The notes under the pieces: model-generated
What the model saw: only the letters and a program-made list of their open reading frames with translations
What the model was told of the DNA's origin: nothing
The model's database searches: none
Program-made: the position numbers and the translations under genes
DNA from: Gautieria morchelliformis
Lineage: Eukaryota > Basidiomycota > Agaricomycetes > Gomphales > Gomphaceae
Reading direction: 5' to 3'
DNA: 64,000 bases
NCBI GenBank assembly: GCA_015179125.1
Contig: WHVA01000061.1
Location: forward strand, 248,001 to 312,000
Part shown: piece by piece, positions 1 through 11,334 of the stretch
Layout: each line of letters starts with the position of its first letter
How positions within the stretch are numbered: position 1 is the stretch's first letter

Positions 1-921
1 GACGAAAGGCCTGCATCTTCTGGTCACTACAGCAGCACGTCCAAACCCGCCAAACTGCCGTCTTCTACTTATTACGAGAATCAGGCGAGATGATAGCAGG
101 TTCCAACTGCGTAAGGAGCTAATGTACAACGCAATAACCAATAAACCGTTTTGTTTGTAAATGACATCATGTTGACGTCGCTCGTATGCCAACAATTACT
201 CCTCTTCCCGCTAAACGCGCAAACTCAGTGTTCGGGAATAATATCATTAGAATAACCTCTCCTTCATTCCATCACAACCGTTTAGTTTACCATGTTCTCT
301 TCCTATCGCTGTAGCAAGTCTCGCACATATTCTCGACCCTGGTGTCATTACTTTCTACATTTCTACCATATTTATATCCCACCCAATAAGCCCATTGATA
401 TAGTGTTGCCGCCGGCTTAGCTTAGCTCCGGCTAAGCTGTCAACCGAGCCTGGATTTAGCTATTGAAGCCGGCTTGAGCTGGAAGTGTGGGAAGGTGAAA
501 TTATATTTGCGAATCATTCCATAACTGAAGCCATAACCCACCGTTCACTGGATGCTATAACTGACCATCTAGGCAAGCTCCACAAACCACTTGCTTTTAC
601 TGTATGGTAAGTTCTTGGCATATCTATGGTTATAAACTTGTAAAGGCTGACTGCATATGTAAGGCTAGGCATCCGATCATCCTTCACAACTGTTCACAAA
701 ATACATTTGACCCTTTTAACCATGACATTGTTCAATTTTACAGGACAGCGAGCAGTATAAATATGAAAAATAATATCTTAGGTCTTGTAAGTATTAAAGT
801 ATATTGCTTCGACACTCCAGAGCTTTTCTAAAATTACTTCTTCCATAGCAGCCACCACGTATGGGCCCCACCCTTCACAAGAGGCAGCCGTGTCCAATAT
901 ATGAGGATGCTATCCTTCGTA
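1..921. other. Unrecognised noncoding stretch
   Basis: No coding region could be supported here. A 75-codon plus-strand frame at 604-831 has no recognisable motif. Around 405-480 there is a short GC-richer patch with repeated GGCTTAG/GGCTTGAG words, resembling the subterminal words of the hAT-like elements further right, but no element ends could be defined. Confidence 0.5.
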
Positions 922-1232
922 CACTGCAGGCATAGAAAAGTTTTCTTGCCTGAAAAACTGTTCAAAAAACTGTAAAGAGTTTCTAAATATTTTTAGTGTT
1001 TTTTTTTTTTACGTAAAAAAACTATAATAAAATTCTGTGTTTTTATTAGAATTTGTTGAGCAAAAATTGTAAAAAAAATCAAAGTTTTTTGCAGGGATTT
1101 TTATAGGTTTCTTTGTGAAAACACAAAATTTTGTTAAAGTTTTTTTACATTAAAAACACTAAAAAATTTGGAATATCTTTACAGTTTTTTTAACAGTTTT
1201 TCAGACCAGAAAAATTTTACATGCCTCCAGTG
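922..1232. mobile_element. 311-bp CACTG-ended MITE
   Basis: The segment starts CACTGCAGGCAT and ends as the inverse, ATGCCTCCAGTG, and is flanked by GTA on both sides (919-921 and 1233-1235), a 3-bp target duplication. The inverted repeats run inward for roughly 90 bases with few mismatches, sharing words such as TGAAAAACTGTT and TTTTTAGTGTTTTT. The centre is very AT-rich and has no ORF. CACTG/CAGTG ends with a 3-bp duplication are the signature of the CACTA (EnSpm) superfamily, so this is best read as a nonautonomous foldback MITE moved by a CACTA-type transposase. No transposase source is visible in the window. Confidence 0.8.
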
Positions 1233-2748
1233 GTATAGCCCAGGAAGATGAAGATGGTGTACTCCGGTCACACCCATCCTAAGGGACTGGTGCACAAAAA
1301 CCAGCTAGCAGAGGCGTCACTTGTAATGGTAGAGGCTCATCTCAAGGTCATGGGGGACATGTGCCTAGACCACCCACAGAAGTAGCTGAGGAGAGGGTGC
1401 GTGCTAGATGGGAAAAGCAACGCAAGGATAGACTGGCTTGGAATGAGGAAGAACACATGGCACACGATATGAACACTTTTTTCCCAAATTCAGAAGCCTC
1501 ACCTGACAACTCGGACAGCTCTCATATACCATCACCTGAGTCACAGCCTGCTACACCTCCTAGTCATCCAACACCTGCTCCAGACTCTCATGTAGCTTTG
1601 CATTGTGTTTTCATCACTTCGCATGTTGTTGGTTCTCTATCACCATTTGGTAGACCTCAACCCCGCACTCCAGCAGCACCAGCATCCCATGCACCTACTT
1701 GGCATCCCACACAGAAACCAGTAGTTCAGAAAGGTGCCGTCGATATATGGTACTTCTTCAAACCTGGACATTTGACCAAGGGAACAAAAACACGGTGTAA
1801 ACTGTGCTTGTAATATTTTTCTCTTGCTTTATGTTTTCAACACAACTTACTAATACATGTTCATTTAGTGATCCCCCAGTCGAATATGCAGTCACCACAA
1901 CCACAGGCGTTCTTCATAGTCATCTCGAAAGGTTTCATGAATTTGAGTATATGGACACTTGTAAGTCTCATGGATGGAAGGTAAAGATCAAATCCCTGGT
2001 AAGGGCAGCGAATGATGGCAATGCTCCAGTAATGTCTTCATCGCCCCGACCTCCATTTTCTGTGGCCACGTTTAAAGCTGCTCTTGTCAACTGGATTGTT
2101 GTTGATGATCAGGTACGTACTTTTTAATATTACATTTCTACATAACCTGACATAATGATATAGTCAATCAATGTTGTTGAATGCCCTGAATTTCGACACT
2201 TGGTCTTTACCCTTCGAGAATCATTATCTGAAAAGGATCTTCCCTATCGCACAACTATTCGGAACCTGGTGACATCAGCCTGGAACTGTCATTTTGCAGA
2301 GCTTAAGTCCGAACTCAAGGTAAGCAGTATGCAATTGACTACGCTCTATAGATAATTTAATTGACGGCCTTTGCATTAAGCACACTGTTGGCAAAAGATT
2401 GCTTACCACAGATTTATGGGATAACAAAGGCATGTGTGCCTTCAGTGCAGTTACAGCTCACTACTTGGTGCGAGGAGACGGGTCCTCATCTTTCAGCAAT
2501 CGTCGCTGTCTAACACTGAGGTCATCACTGATCGGATTCCTCCCTCTGCCTGGCCGACACTATGATCAAACACTCGCAAAAGGGTTGTTATATGTAATGG
2601 ACCGTGCAAATATAACCAACAAGGTGAGCTGCTCTCTGCGCTTATACAACCAGATTGCTTTTTAACTTTGTACAGCTCCAATTTGTGACCACTGATGGTG
2701 CTTCAAACAATAGCGCAATGATGCATGACTTTGAGCATCTACTCCTTG

Positions 2749-3411
2749 TGTTACGACCGTGCATTTCCGACTTCCGACCTCCAGTTCCGCAACACTTTCC
2801 GCCCCTCAGATATTTCCGACATCCCGCCCCTTGTTCTCCTCCCTTGTTCTTTCGACTCTATTACTCGGACCCGCTTCATTGTTCATCAAGACCATATGTC
2901 CAGACCTCCTTGTGTTTCATTGTCAGATATGTTTTCCCGACCCCTTGTTCTTTGCCATTGTTTTACCTTACCTTGTAGTCCCATTCTTCCCAATTAGTTA
3001 GTTCCCATGCATTGTCTACCTGACTTCCGCTCCCCCTAGAATTTTCTTAGTACCATCCCATTACCTGTTGTCTCAGCTCTTTGTATAAAAAGCCTGTCAT
3101 GTATGTCTGTTATTCTGCAATCAGATAATCACCTTCGATACTTGATTTCCTTCGCTCCATCTCCTGTTCTTAGCACAGCGAGTCTAGCAAGACCTCCGTC
3201 TATCCACCTTCCACCTTCCACCTTCCGCCTTCCGCCTTCTGCCTTCTGCCTCTGTTCCGACTCAAGTTCCGACCAACCTTTAGTTCAGTACCTTCCGGTT
3301 TCCGACTCATTTCCGAAATACTTAGGATGATAGTTCATTGGGGGCACAACCTACAAGTTGAAGCCGCTGTCCTTTCCAGTTCCAACTTAGCGGAAATCTC
3401 GATACGTAACA
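2749..3411 (+). mobile_element. Solo LTR, family 1 (copy 1)
   Basis: The 663-bp segment begins TGTTACGACC and ends GATACGTAACA, with the same 5-bp duplication CCTTG on both sides (2744-2748 and 3412-3416). TG..CA ends, a 5-bp duplication, a TATA box and absence of internal coding sequence define a solo LTR of an LTR retrotransposon. It is rich in TTCCGAC/CTTCCGCCTT words. Two further copies lie inverted at 34702-35405 and 46067-46755. It interrupts the hAT exon immediately after the catalytic-domain word TDGASNN, so it arrived later than the hAT gene. Confidence 0.9.
3084..3091 (+). promoter_or_regulatory. TATA box of LTR family 1
   Basis: TATAAAAA lies in the middle of the LTR, and the equivalent word is conserved in inverted orientation in both other copies (near 35030 and near 46370). 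Conservation across three copies supports a promoter element and sets the LTR orientation. Confidence 0.5.
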
Positions 3412-4354
3412 CCTTGATTGCTCAATTAGCTTTGATAGCTTAGAGCAACACTTACTGTGCATAACAGTTAATTTGGCATGATGTTCCCTTACAACACTTT
3501 TTTAACATGTTGCAGCTGCCTTCCACACCAACTCCATCTGACTGTCATGGGGATGCTCTACAAAATCACAAGCATTGATGCCCTTGAAAACAGTACAATG
3601 AACTGCAATGTGCCAATAGTGATCAACTCTCAAGTGCAAACACCTGCACAGGCACTGCAGCGTGATCTGATTGCCATCATCCGGAATATTACAAATTCTA
3701 TATGCTCATCGCAGTTGCGTTGGGAAGAGTTCAAGGAAGTCATTATGTGTGGGAATCGGCGACAGTGATGGTTGGATGTGAATGGTAATGCTTATGAGAT
3801 ACCAGACCTATGCCTTATACGTGACAGCCCACTGCGACAGGGGTCAACCTACCTGATGATAGAGCATAGTCTTGTCCTTCAGAAGGTGCATATTTCACTG
3901 ATCAGTTCTAAATGAAGGCTAATATTTGTGTGGCAGCCTATAGATGTATACCTATCATGGATCCAATTTTTAAAGAGCGGCCAACACGATGCGAATGGAG
4001 TGTTATTAATAGTATCAAAGAAGTTTTAGTGGTACATGTTTTTATTATCAACTCTTGGGCCGTGATTAACCTATATATACACAGCCAGCACATGCATTAT
4101 AATGTGTACTGAACTTACACCTATTATGGCTTGTGTGGTACCCGCCTTTTATTCTCTTTTAGCCACATGGATTCGGATGCGTGATGATCCCTCAAAGTCA
4201 CATCTGAGCTCGATGCTCAATGCCGGAATTGTAAACTTTCTCACGCGCACCACAACACCCAAAATACCCAAAATCACGTTCTACGCACACACACACATCT
4301 TAGAGATAGCTAGAACCCTGAAAACAAGCACTAGCTACATCTACTACACCCCTT

Positions 4355-6049
4355 ATGAAAAAGGAGTGCAAAACGACGATGCCACCCGCCATGGAGCCAC
4401 AGCTGCCTGCGATGTCACAAGGACAAGGCGGCCGCACGAGAGCCACAGCACAGCAGGGAGGAGCCAAAAGCAGGGCGGACCTAATAGCAGACCCGTCCTT
4501 CGTCATCCGAACGAGGGAGCAAGCCAGATCATTCCTCGATAGACACGGCTACCTAGCGAAGGAAGAACCACTCTCCATCGACCAACTCAGCTACACCCTC
4601 CTATCCCTGGCGCACAACGCGACTCCGAAGCCGATGCAAGAAGGAGCAAGAGCAATAGCCATCCTCATGATGGACGAAGCCGCTAGAAGCACAGGAACCG
4701 CAGTCCTCCAATACGTTGAAAAGAGACACTCTCCAGCTTTTAACAGCATCAATGCATTGCTCGAGACTGCAAAGGAAGCGACGGATGAAGCGAAAGCAGC
4801 AGCAACTGAGGCTCTACAAGCGACGGAGAAAGCACACAATGCACAAAAAACGAGCGAAGCTGGTAGGAGAGATGGCACAGCGGGGGCAACATACGCGGCT
4901 GCGCTCAAAGGTAACGTACCGCTATCGCACCCAAACACTCTAGCACGAGCAAAAGCGAGAGAAAGCCAAGTACTGATAGACAAAGACCCAACAGCAGAGA
5001 GCAGCCCCCTAGCAGAACTAACGGAGCGAGAGCTTGTGGCGAAGGCCAACGAGGCGATAGAACACCTGGAACACTTGCGGGGCAGCGACGAAATAGGTGT
5101 CATAGGAGTAAAGAAACTCGCAAACGGAGGGATAGTTCTTGACTTGAGCAACCCACAGGGGGCAAAGTGGATACACGAACACAGAAAACAATTCATCGAG
5201 AACTTCAGTGCAACTTCGATAGTCAAAGAAAGAGCGCTGACGGTCATCGTCGAATATGTCCCACTCAGCCATTCCCCAGAAGCGTTCGCAGAGATGAGGA
5301 AGATAGAGCGTGACGCTAAAATCCCAGACGGCACCCTTATATCAACGAGGTGGATAAAGCCAATCCACAGACGCACGGAAGGACAAAGATCCGCGCACCT
5401 GATCACTAAGTTCACCACGGCACAAGCCGCGAACCAGAGCATCAGAGATGGACTAATTATCGTGGGGAAGCGAACATGGGCCAGGCGGATGAGGAGAGAA
5501 CCCAGGAGATGCTTGAAATGCCAGAGATATGATGTCAGGCATATGGCGGCAGAGTGCGACGGCCCAGACACCTGCGGCACCTGCGGAGGGACTCACAAAA
5601 CTGCCGAATGCGAGGAGACAGACCCAACAAAATTCAAATGTGTCACATGCAAAAAACACGGGCATGCTTCCTGGGATCGCACTTGTCCGAGCTTCAAGAC
5701 AGCGTCCCAAAGGGGAAAAGACAGACCCGGAAAACACGTACAAATATTTCCCCAGCGACGATCTGTGGACATGGGAGCAACAAGACTACGGAGCGGAGGT
5801 AGCCGATGCAGGGGAACTATTCAGGCAGGCAGAGCAGCGCGCCAGCATGAGGCAACAGCACCAAGGCAGGAGCCGAGGCGGATGGGAAGAGGGGAATCGC
5901 TGGCACGAAGGACGAAGAGGAGGCAATCCGCCGATGAACAACAGAGACGAGGGATGGTACAGCCAGAGAGGAAGGTAAAGAACACTAGACGAGTATGGAC
6001 CAAGAGAAGACAGAACAACCGACCACCCAGGCAAGGACGACATCAATAA
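4355..6049 (+). pseudogene. LINE ORF1 (gag-like, CCHC zinc knuckles)
   Basis: A 564-codon frame. The N-terminal half is Ala/Lys/Glu-rich and helical (about residues 30-200, probably coiled coil). A conserved block around 205-380 is shared closely with the ORF1 at 60084-61777 (for example VPLSHPN, LTERELVAKANEA, VKKLANGGIVLDL). A Cys/His cluster follows at about 388-450 (CLKCQRYD..H..C, CGTCGGTH..C, CVTCKKHGHASWDRTCP), i.e. three nucleic-acid-binding zinc knuckles. Past about 5700 the natural C-terminus continues in the +1 frame (DPENTYKYFPSDDLWTWEQQ, frame ending 5978), matching the other copy, so a frameshift replaces the true tail. An ATG at 4379 is an alternative start. ORF1 proteins bind LINE RNA. 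Confidence 0.8.
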
Positions 6050-6061
6050 CATCTACATGGG

Positions 6062-6721
6062 ATGAACAACGCAACCCACAACCTAACACAGTTTCAAGTT
6101 AGACAACAAAACGTCAACAAATCACTCACCGCCACACTGGACCTACTAATGAAGTGCCCCCCTGACGAGTACAACGTCATTATGATACAGGAGCCCTACC
6201 TCGACTTTCTAGGCAATGCAAGGGCCACCCCTCACTGGTTTCCGATATACCCCAAGATGCACTACCGGGACAAACAGAAACGAACCAGGTCAATGATTTT
6301 AGTAAGTAAGAAGATGGCTATGAGCGAGTGGACAGCCATAGATGTGGATACACCGGATGTCACAGCGATTACAATAAAAACACAGGCTGCTGAAGTGATA
6401 CTGTTCAATCTATATGTGGACGGCACTAACCATGATAGCATCAACAAACTCCAAGTCAGCATCCAGAATGAAATGCAAACGAGGCAGAGAAACCATCGCG
6501 CCCCGGCAGGAATGGTATGGGTAGGCGACTTCAACAGACACCACCCATATTGGGACGAAGAACGAAACACCCACCTATTCATGAGATCCAACCTCGACGC
6601 TGCCCAGCAACTGCTGAACATCGTAGCAGAACGTGACATGCAGATGGTGCTTCCCAAAGGACTGCCCACGCTCCAGAACTTCCGGGCTACCGGGAAACGG
6701 TCTATGGACCTCGGTCGATAG
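6062..6721 (+). pseudogene. LINE ORF2 endonuclease half (APE type)
   Basis: This begins 12 bases after ORF1 and encodes an exonuclease-endonuclease-phosphatase fold: VRQQNVNKS near residue 13 (the N of motif I), IQEPYLDF near 41 (catalytic E), and AGMVWVGDFNRHHPYWDEE near 155 (the D-x-N motif). The strand-nicking domain of Tad1-clade LINEs has this layout. The frame ends early after TGKRSMDLGR, where the other copy reads TGNYTRTDNVFVSS, so the TRPDN motif and everything downstream (RT, RNase H) is lost. The remnant cannot support retrotransposition. Confidence 0.8.
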
Positions 6722-6889
6722 ACTAGACCCACACCATATGCACCCACAGCAATCACTCGCCATATCCACATCTGGAATAAGTATAAATAACAAAATAACC
6801 AAATTAAAGAAACTAAACAAAATAACGGTAAACAATAATAGACCTACTGTATAGTTCTGCCACAAAATATGTTTTTTCTTGTCCCTTCG

Positions 6890-7830
6890 CAACAGCATGC
6901 AGCCTATCCCACCGCTGCCACTGCCACCCTCCCCACCGTTGCCTCAGTTGGTGAAAGTCACATATTGCGAGGCATGTCGCCACCAGTATGGCAACTACCA
7001 AGTGTGCAAAGGCTCCGCGGTCCTTGAGAATTGGGGGAGAATCATGCAAATGGTATGTTGAGTGGCCAAGTCTTCAATTATTGCAACTTCTCATGTATAT
7101 CACACTTCCGTAGTGCACCAACTGCACATGCCATCGCACTGTTTTTCATACAACTGCATACCCATTTGCTGTTTCTGAACAGCTTGTGAATCAGCTGAAC
7201 ATTCTAAACCGAACTTCGTATAACTATGCTCCACGGCTACCAGCTCCGGCTCTTGCCTATGCAGCCCTTTCACAACCACATGCACTGGGACCTGCAGGTT
7301 CTTTCCCTGCTCCAACGGCTTCTGCTTCAAATGACTCTCGGTCTATCCACTGCTCCAAATGTAAAACTCGAACTGGACATCCTCGACGTGCTGCCAAGAA
7401 TTGTATCTCCAGCCTGTGTAGTAGTTGCTGCGACACAGATTTTTTGGACGCTGTCAAAGCACACCACTTTCGTGACGACTGTGCCGCTCATTCCAATAAC
7501 ACTGCTCAGCCACAGCAGGTCCCATCCTCTCAACTCTCTAACTCTAACTCTGTCGGTTTGCAACCTGCTGGGCCTGTAGCCGTTCAAGCTGCTAGTGCTG
7601 GTCCATCTCAACACTCAGAAGCAGCTGCAACTGAGTCTCTTGGATTACCAATATGAAAGAGGTTTATAAAAGAAATCTCGGACCACTTTGGAAACAACGA
7701 TGAGATGCAGCATTGGAGGAGACACAACGCACACGTACCTTGAAGACTCAGAGGCATGAGCAAGATGATGCACTCGGCCGGACTGTCATTGTAATAATCT
7801 GGTTTGAGGTTAGTTGTGCTGCATAATGAT
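6890..7830 (+). pseudogene. Cys-rich zinc-binding hypothetical protein
   Basis: A two-exon gene. Exon 1 encodes CEACRHQYGNYQVCKGSAVL and ends at a GT after IMQM (about 7051). A 62-bp intron ends in TAG before CTNCTCHRTVFH (exon 2, about 7113 to 7656). Exon 2 has a second Cys cluster (CSKC, CISSLCSSCC, then H..H..C), consistent with zinc binding. It then runs into a Ser/Gln/Ala-rich linker and a stop at 7656. Downstream frames still show related coding words (ISDHFGNNDEMQHW, EQDDALGRTVIVI up to about 7820), so the gene once continued and is now frameshifted. I recall the arrangement from multicopy hypothetical proteins of mushrooms; the function is unknown. Confidence 0.45.
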
Positions 7831-7839
7831 GTCGAAGTC

Positions 7840-10800
7840 TCAATACCTAAGATACCTTTGTATCCCAGGATGGTATACCCCCATTACGACTTTCACAACA
7901 AGTTGAGACATTTCCACACTATCAGCTGAATAACCAGCCTCACCACTAGCGGCGGTATCCGCTTGGGTGATGGGGCCAGTGTCCTCGTGGAGCATGGCCT
8001 CAACGGCCGGGTCCTCAGTCTGAGGAGGGGGCCGGAAGTGCGCCAGCTCTCGGTCGAGCTGGGCGTGAGTGAGGGGTCGGGGCACCGCCACCCTCACATG
8101 GCTGGTCTCGATAACCTTTTGTTGGCCCTCGCGGGCGGTGGCACTGAATGCCGCGCCAGTGATGCTGCGTTGAACATAATGTTCAATGTGCGCCGCTCGC
8201 TCGCTCGTGACCCCCGCATAGCAGGCCAACCATCTCGTGATCTCAGCGAGGGGGATGTCGGGGCCAGCTCGGCCCTCCACAGGGAATGGGCCCGTGATTG
8301 AGAGCCGCAGGGTGGTGCTCTGAGGCGTCAGCACTTCCCTGGCATCGACGAGGCTTGACCATTGGTCTGTCGAGCCGAAGAGGTCGAGTAGCCTCGCCCT
8401 GAGAGATGATGCGACCCCTTTGACCCGGGGCGCAAGGGCCTTCAACCACATCCAGACGTTCATGTCATCTAGGTTGAAGGTGCCATCCGCATTGTCACAG
8501 ATGGTGGATGGGATTCCTTCAGGGTTGTGTATCCAACCCTTCAGGATGGCCGTGATGTTGTGCGGGGTACTGCCTGCTATCACGAGACAATCCCTTTTGG
8601 GATTGCGAGTGTGTTGTTCGCGCTCGATGCATTTGAATATGCTGATCATCTCACGCGTACGCGCGAGCTGTGGCGTTTCTTTTGCCCACGCTAGGAGTTG
8701 GACGAAGCGTGGGTCGTCGAGTGGGCAGACGTCGTACCATTGAGTACGACGCTGTTGGGCCTTTCCTACCGGCCGTGGTAGGAGGCCCATCTCGGAGATC
8801 GGTGGGTCTCCGAGTGGGATGAGCGTCCCCTCCCCCAGGTAGGGAGGGTGAACTGTCCCCGCCGGTGGAGGCAGGGCCACGCCAGGCCCGATGTCATGGG
8901 CCTCGATCTGTGCTACCCGCCACTGAAGGGCGGGGTCATTGACAGTGTGCGATGATGATGCTGCTAGGTAAGCACTAATCGCGCTTTCCTTCGCAATGGC
9001 TAGCCCATTGACGGTGTGGGGGGAGCTGCACAATTTCTTGCGCTTTTTCTTTGGTTGCTCTGCCAGCTGTCATGACGCGTTTATCTCCCATACTTAGAAG
9101 CTCAGTTTTCCAATTTTTTCACCCCACCTTCGTGTTTGTTCCGATCACCATTGTTATGTTCGGCAACCAACTCTCGCTGTTCGCACCAACTACTATAGCC
9201 GTGCCGTCAAAACGCACCATCGACGTCCTGAGACTGACTCGGCAGTCATCACTGGGCCTACCACCTCCTTTGCTCGACCCTCTTCCGATGGTGTCCGAAT
9301 AGTTGGGTTGTCATGACCTGTGCATTTCCTGCACCGTGGTATCCCCGTTTTCCCTTTCGCCACTCCTCCTCAGTGTTCGCTTGGCTTCGCCCTCCTCCTC
9401 GGCCTCTCCTCCCCTATGTCACCTCTGTTTGACCTCCCTTGCATCTCACCGAACGGCTATTCGCTGCTCGCATAATTCGCTAGCAGGCACACCATCAAAA
9501 ATGATCGATACCATTCACCTGGCATGATGGTCTATCATTAACCCCATCGTCTTCTTAAATCCAACCCCATTGGGCGTTCGTATGGTCAGAGTATGTTGGC
9601 AGGACATCCCCTCCATAGGCCGTGCGGAATCAACCCAGTAGACCAAGAGTCCGTGCAGGGTAGCATGTATGCGGGTCCCAAGACATGGTTTTGTCCATAA
9701 ATGCCTTCGCCACCTCTACTCTCCGTCGTTTCATGTTTTCCCCCTTCTTACATTCTATTGTATGTTTATTTCATCTATGTTGTATCATGACTGCGCACCC
9801 CTATCCAACCCTGACTCGTAACGGCCTCTTTCCTATTCGCTGATACCTTACGAGCATTCAATATAAGTAGTTTACATTCGCATGTACATTCCCCAGTTCA
9901 ATTATCATAAGTCGTCCATCTTGTGCAAACTTGACCTCGCTGTGATCATCGTCTTGAGCCTCTCCTTGAAGATTTCTATCTTTGACCAGCGAAGGACTTA
10001 GGCATCACTGGTGAGTTCTCATACTTCGTCTTTGTTACCTTAGCCTTCAAACTACTTTCTGTGCTGTTGGCGAAGGGCTCCGAAGGAGCACCTTCACCAG
10101 TGAAGGGACCGTCGAAACTTAGACAGCCCTTCCGCGATATCTTGCACGTTACGTTGTCAAGTGCTGTGAGCTGTTTCGCTACGACTGTAGACAGGGCGAG
10201 CCCTGTTTGGGCAACCCCTTTGTTTCGTGAAAATTCATCGGTTCACTTATTCGCCGAATGGCATACTTATTCGCACAAGTTATTCAGGCATTCGTTGTGT
10301 TCACTAATACACGATATTAACGCCTAAAAACCAATCTTGACACCAGCCTCTGTTCCTGTTCGGGGTCGTACGTCTTCCAGACGGATGAGTCGGACTCCCA
10401 TCCATCTGGGACACCATACGCAGAGTCGGAAGGCGCGCTCTGCCCTTCCATCGCTGTCGTTGTCGGGGTCGGCGCCGACAATCGGGACGCTAGTCCCGAT
10501 GTTGCGTGCGCTGGCAGAGGTACCGTCGCGCGAAGTGATAATGGCCCGGCCACTGGGTCCGTGGCCGGGTCATGTCGTGGCCTTTTTGAGGCAACGTGGG
10601 CCAGGATAACCTGGAGCTGCGCTGCGCTCAGCTGTTGTTCCAGTTCCTTGATCCTGGCGTGCTCGGTTGTGAGCGCATCATCGTGGTCCTCGACTGCTCG
10701 TTCCAGCTCCTTGACCTCTTTTTTAAGGTTGTGGATGTCCTGGAGGGGCTCTTCTCGTGCGTCACGCGCAATGCCCCTTGGGAGCCATCCCCAAGCTGCA

Positions 10801-11058
10801 TCGACGGCGTCGCCGATGTCTTCGTCCCGCAATTTGACCTTGCGGGTGCCGGTCGCGGCCCTAAGGTGTGCAGCGTAGTCTGCGCACGTTGCGCAATCAT
10901 CCGGGTGGACGATGGCGAGGGCGTCCTCCCATCCCACGATCATCCAGTGCTCCTGGTCTATTGGAGCACGGAGAATATCTGCGGCCCCCTGTCTCAGGGC
11001 CGTTGTTCACGTTGTGGACGTTGACGGATCAACATCCATCCCATCGTTAGGGGGCATC
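7840..11058 (-). pseudogene. Third ORF downstream of the chromovirus pol
   Basis: A long coding region directly downstream of the chromodomain on the same strand. From ATG near 11058 it has one in-frame TGA (about 11007), then WEDALAIVHPDDCATCADYA, a predicted coiled coil (KKEVKELERAVEDHDDALTT..), a basic nuclear-localisation-like run (PKKKRKK) and a C-terminal domain of about 390 residues (for example WLKALAPRVKGV and ITRWLACYAGVTSERAAHI). A solo LTR at 9068-10342 splits it. Removing the LTR and one CCAGC copy joins QEQRL to AEQPKKKRKK in frame. Such coiled-coil proteins with a CxxC..D motif occur beside gypsy elements in mushroom genomes as far as I recall. A gag-like or DNA-binding role is inference. 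Confidence 0.6.
9068..10342 (+). mobile_element. Solo LTR, family 2 (copy 1)
   Basis: The 1275-bp segment begins TGTCATGACGCG and ends AATCTTGACA, flanked by CCAGC on both sides (9063-9067 and 10343-10347). A second copy of nearly the same length and sequence is at 58274-59550, also with a perfect duplication. A TATA-like word (AATATAAGTAG, about 9860) is conserved in both copies in this orientation. The size is typical of large fungal Ty3/gypsy LTRs. No internal domain remains, so it is a recombination remnant. Confidence 0.9.
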
Positions 11059-11334
11059 ATCTTCGTGGGGATGATGGTGGTTAGCTTCCAAGAAGCGATG
11101 CGCCCTCGGAAAGACCCGAGGTGAAGATTTAACTGCGCCGTGGCCGGCGCGTCATGTGGTCTGCACGTGACAGACGCATCTAGCGGCGTCTGGGGAGGTC
11201 GTGTGGCTTGCCCACCCCCGAAGCTCTAGGTAGCTATCTAGGGCTTGAAAGTCCTTGCAGGACGACATGGGTTCCCATGTCACGTCGCCTAGGGTCCAAT
11301 GGACCTGGAACTCCAGGTCCGTTGAGTTTATCCA

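Larger units (their letters stand above)
1361..4233 (+). pseudogene. hAT-family transposase, interrupted and 3' truncated
   Basis: A multi-exon transposase relic. Exon 1 (1361 to about 1811) is Pro/Ser-rich and ends in a BED-like zinc-finger start (IWYFFKPG..TRCKLC). Later exons lie at about 1868-2112, 2163-2320 and 2382-2622, separated by short GT..AG introns. Conserved hAT pieces are visible: LLTTDLWDNKGMCAFSAVTA, VTTDGASNNSAMMHD, LPHQLHLTV, a decayed C-terminal half at 3700-4000, and TPIMACVVPAF with the following residues near 4110-4230. The gene is cut by a solo LTR at 2749 and stops where the LINE begins at about 4234, so the C-terminal dimerisation region is missing. An in-frame TGA sits at about 3766. 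No terminal inverted repeats were identified, so the element limits are unknown. The family call is firm; the exon limits are approximate. Confidence 0.75.
4234..6840 (+). mobile_element. Tad1-like LINE, 5' end present, RT part lost
   Basis: The 5' untranslated start (AACTTTCTCACG.. then a CACAACACCC word) matches the 5' end of the second LINE in the window (about 61827 reading leftward), so the 5' terminus is intact. ORF1 (4355-6049) and the endonuclease half of ORF2 (6062-6721) follow. There is no reverse transcriptase or RNase H. After 6720 the sequence degenerates into an A-rich tail (6773-6840). Losing the 3' half while keeping the 5' end is opposite to normal LINE 5' truncation, so a later deletion is likely. 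It sits at the broken end of the hAT gene. No target duplication was found. Confidence 0.75.

Noticed and set aside
4591..5580. Long minus-strand open frame (329 codons) opposite LINE ORF1
   Set aside because: It is antisense to a well-supported ORF1 with zinc knuckles, and its Ser/Leu/Ala-rich translation has no motif. It arises from the codon bias of ORF1.
7226..7614. Alternative plus and minus frames within the Cys-rich gene
   Set aside because: The frame with paired Cys clusters and a clean intron explains the region better; the other frames lack patterned residues.
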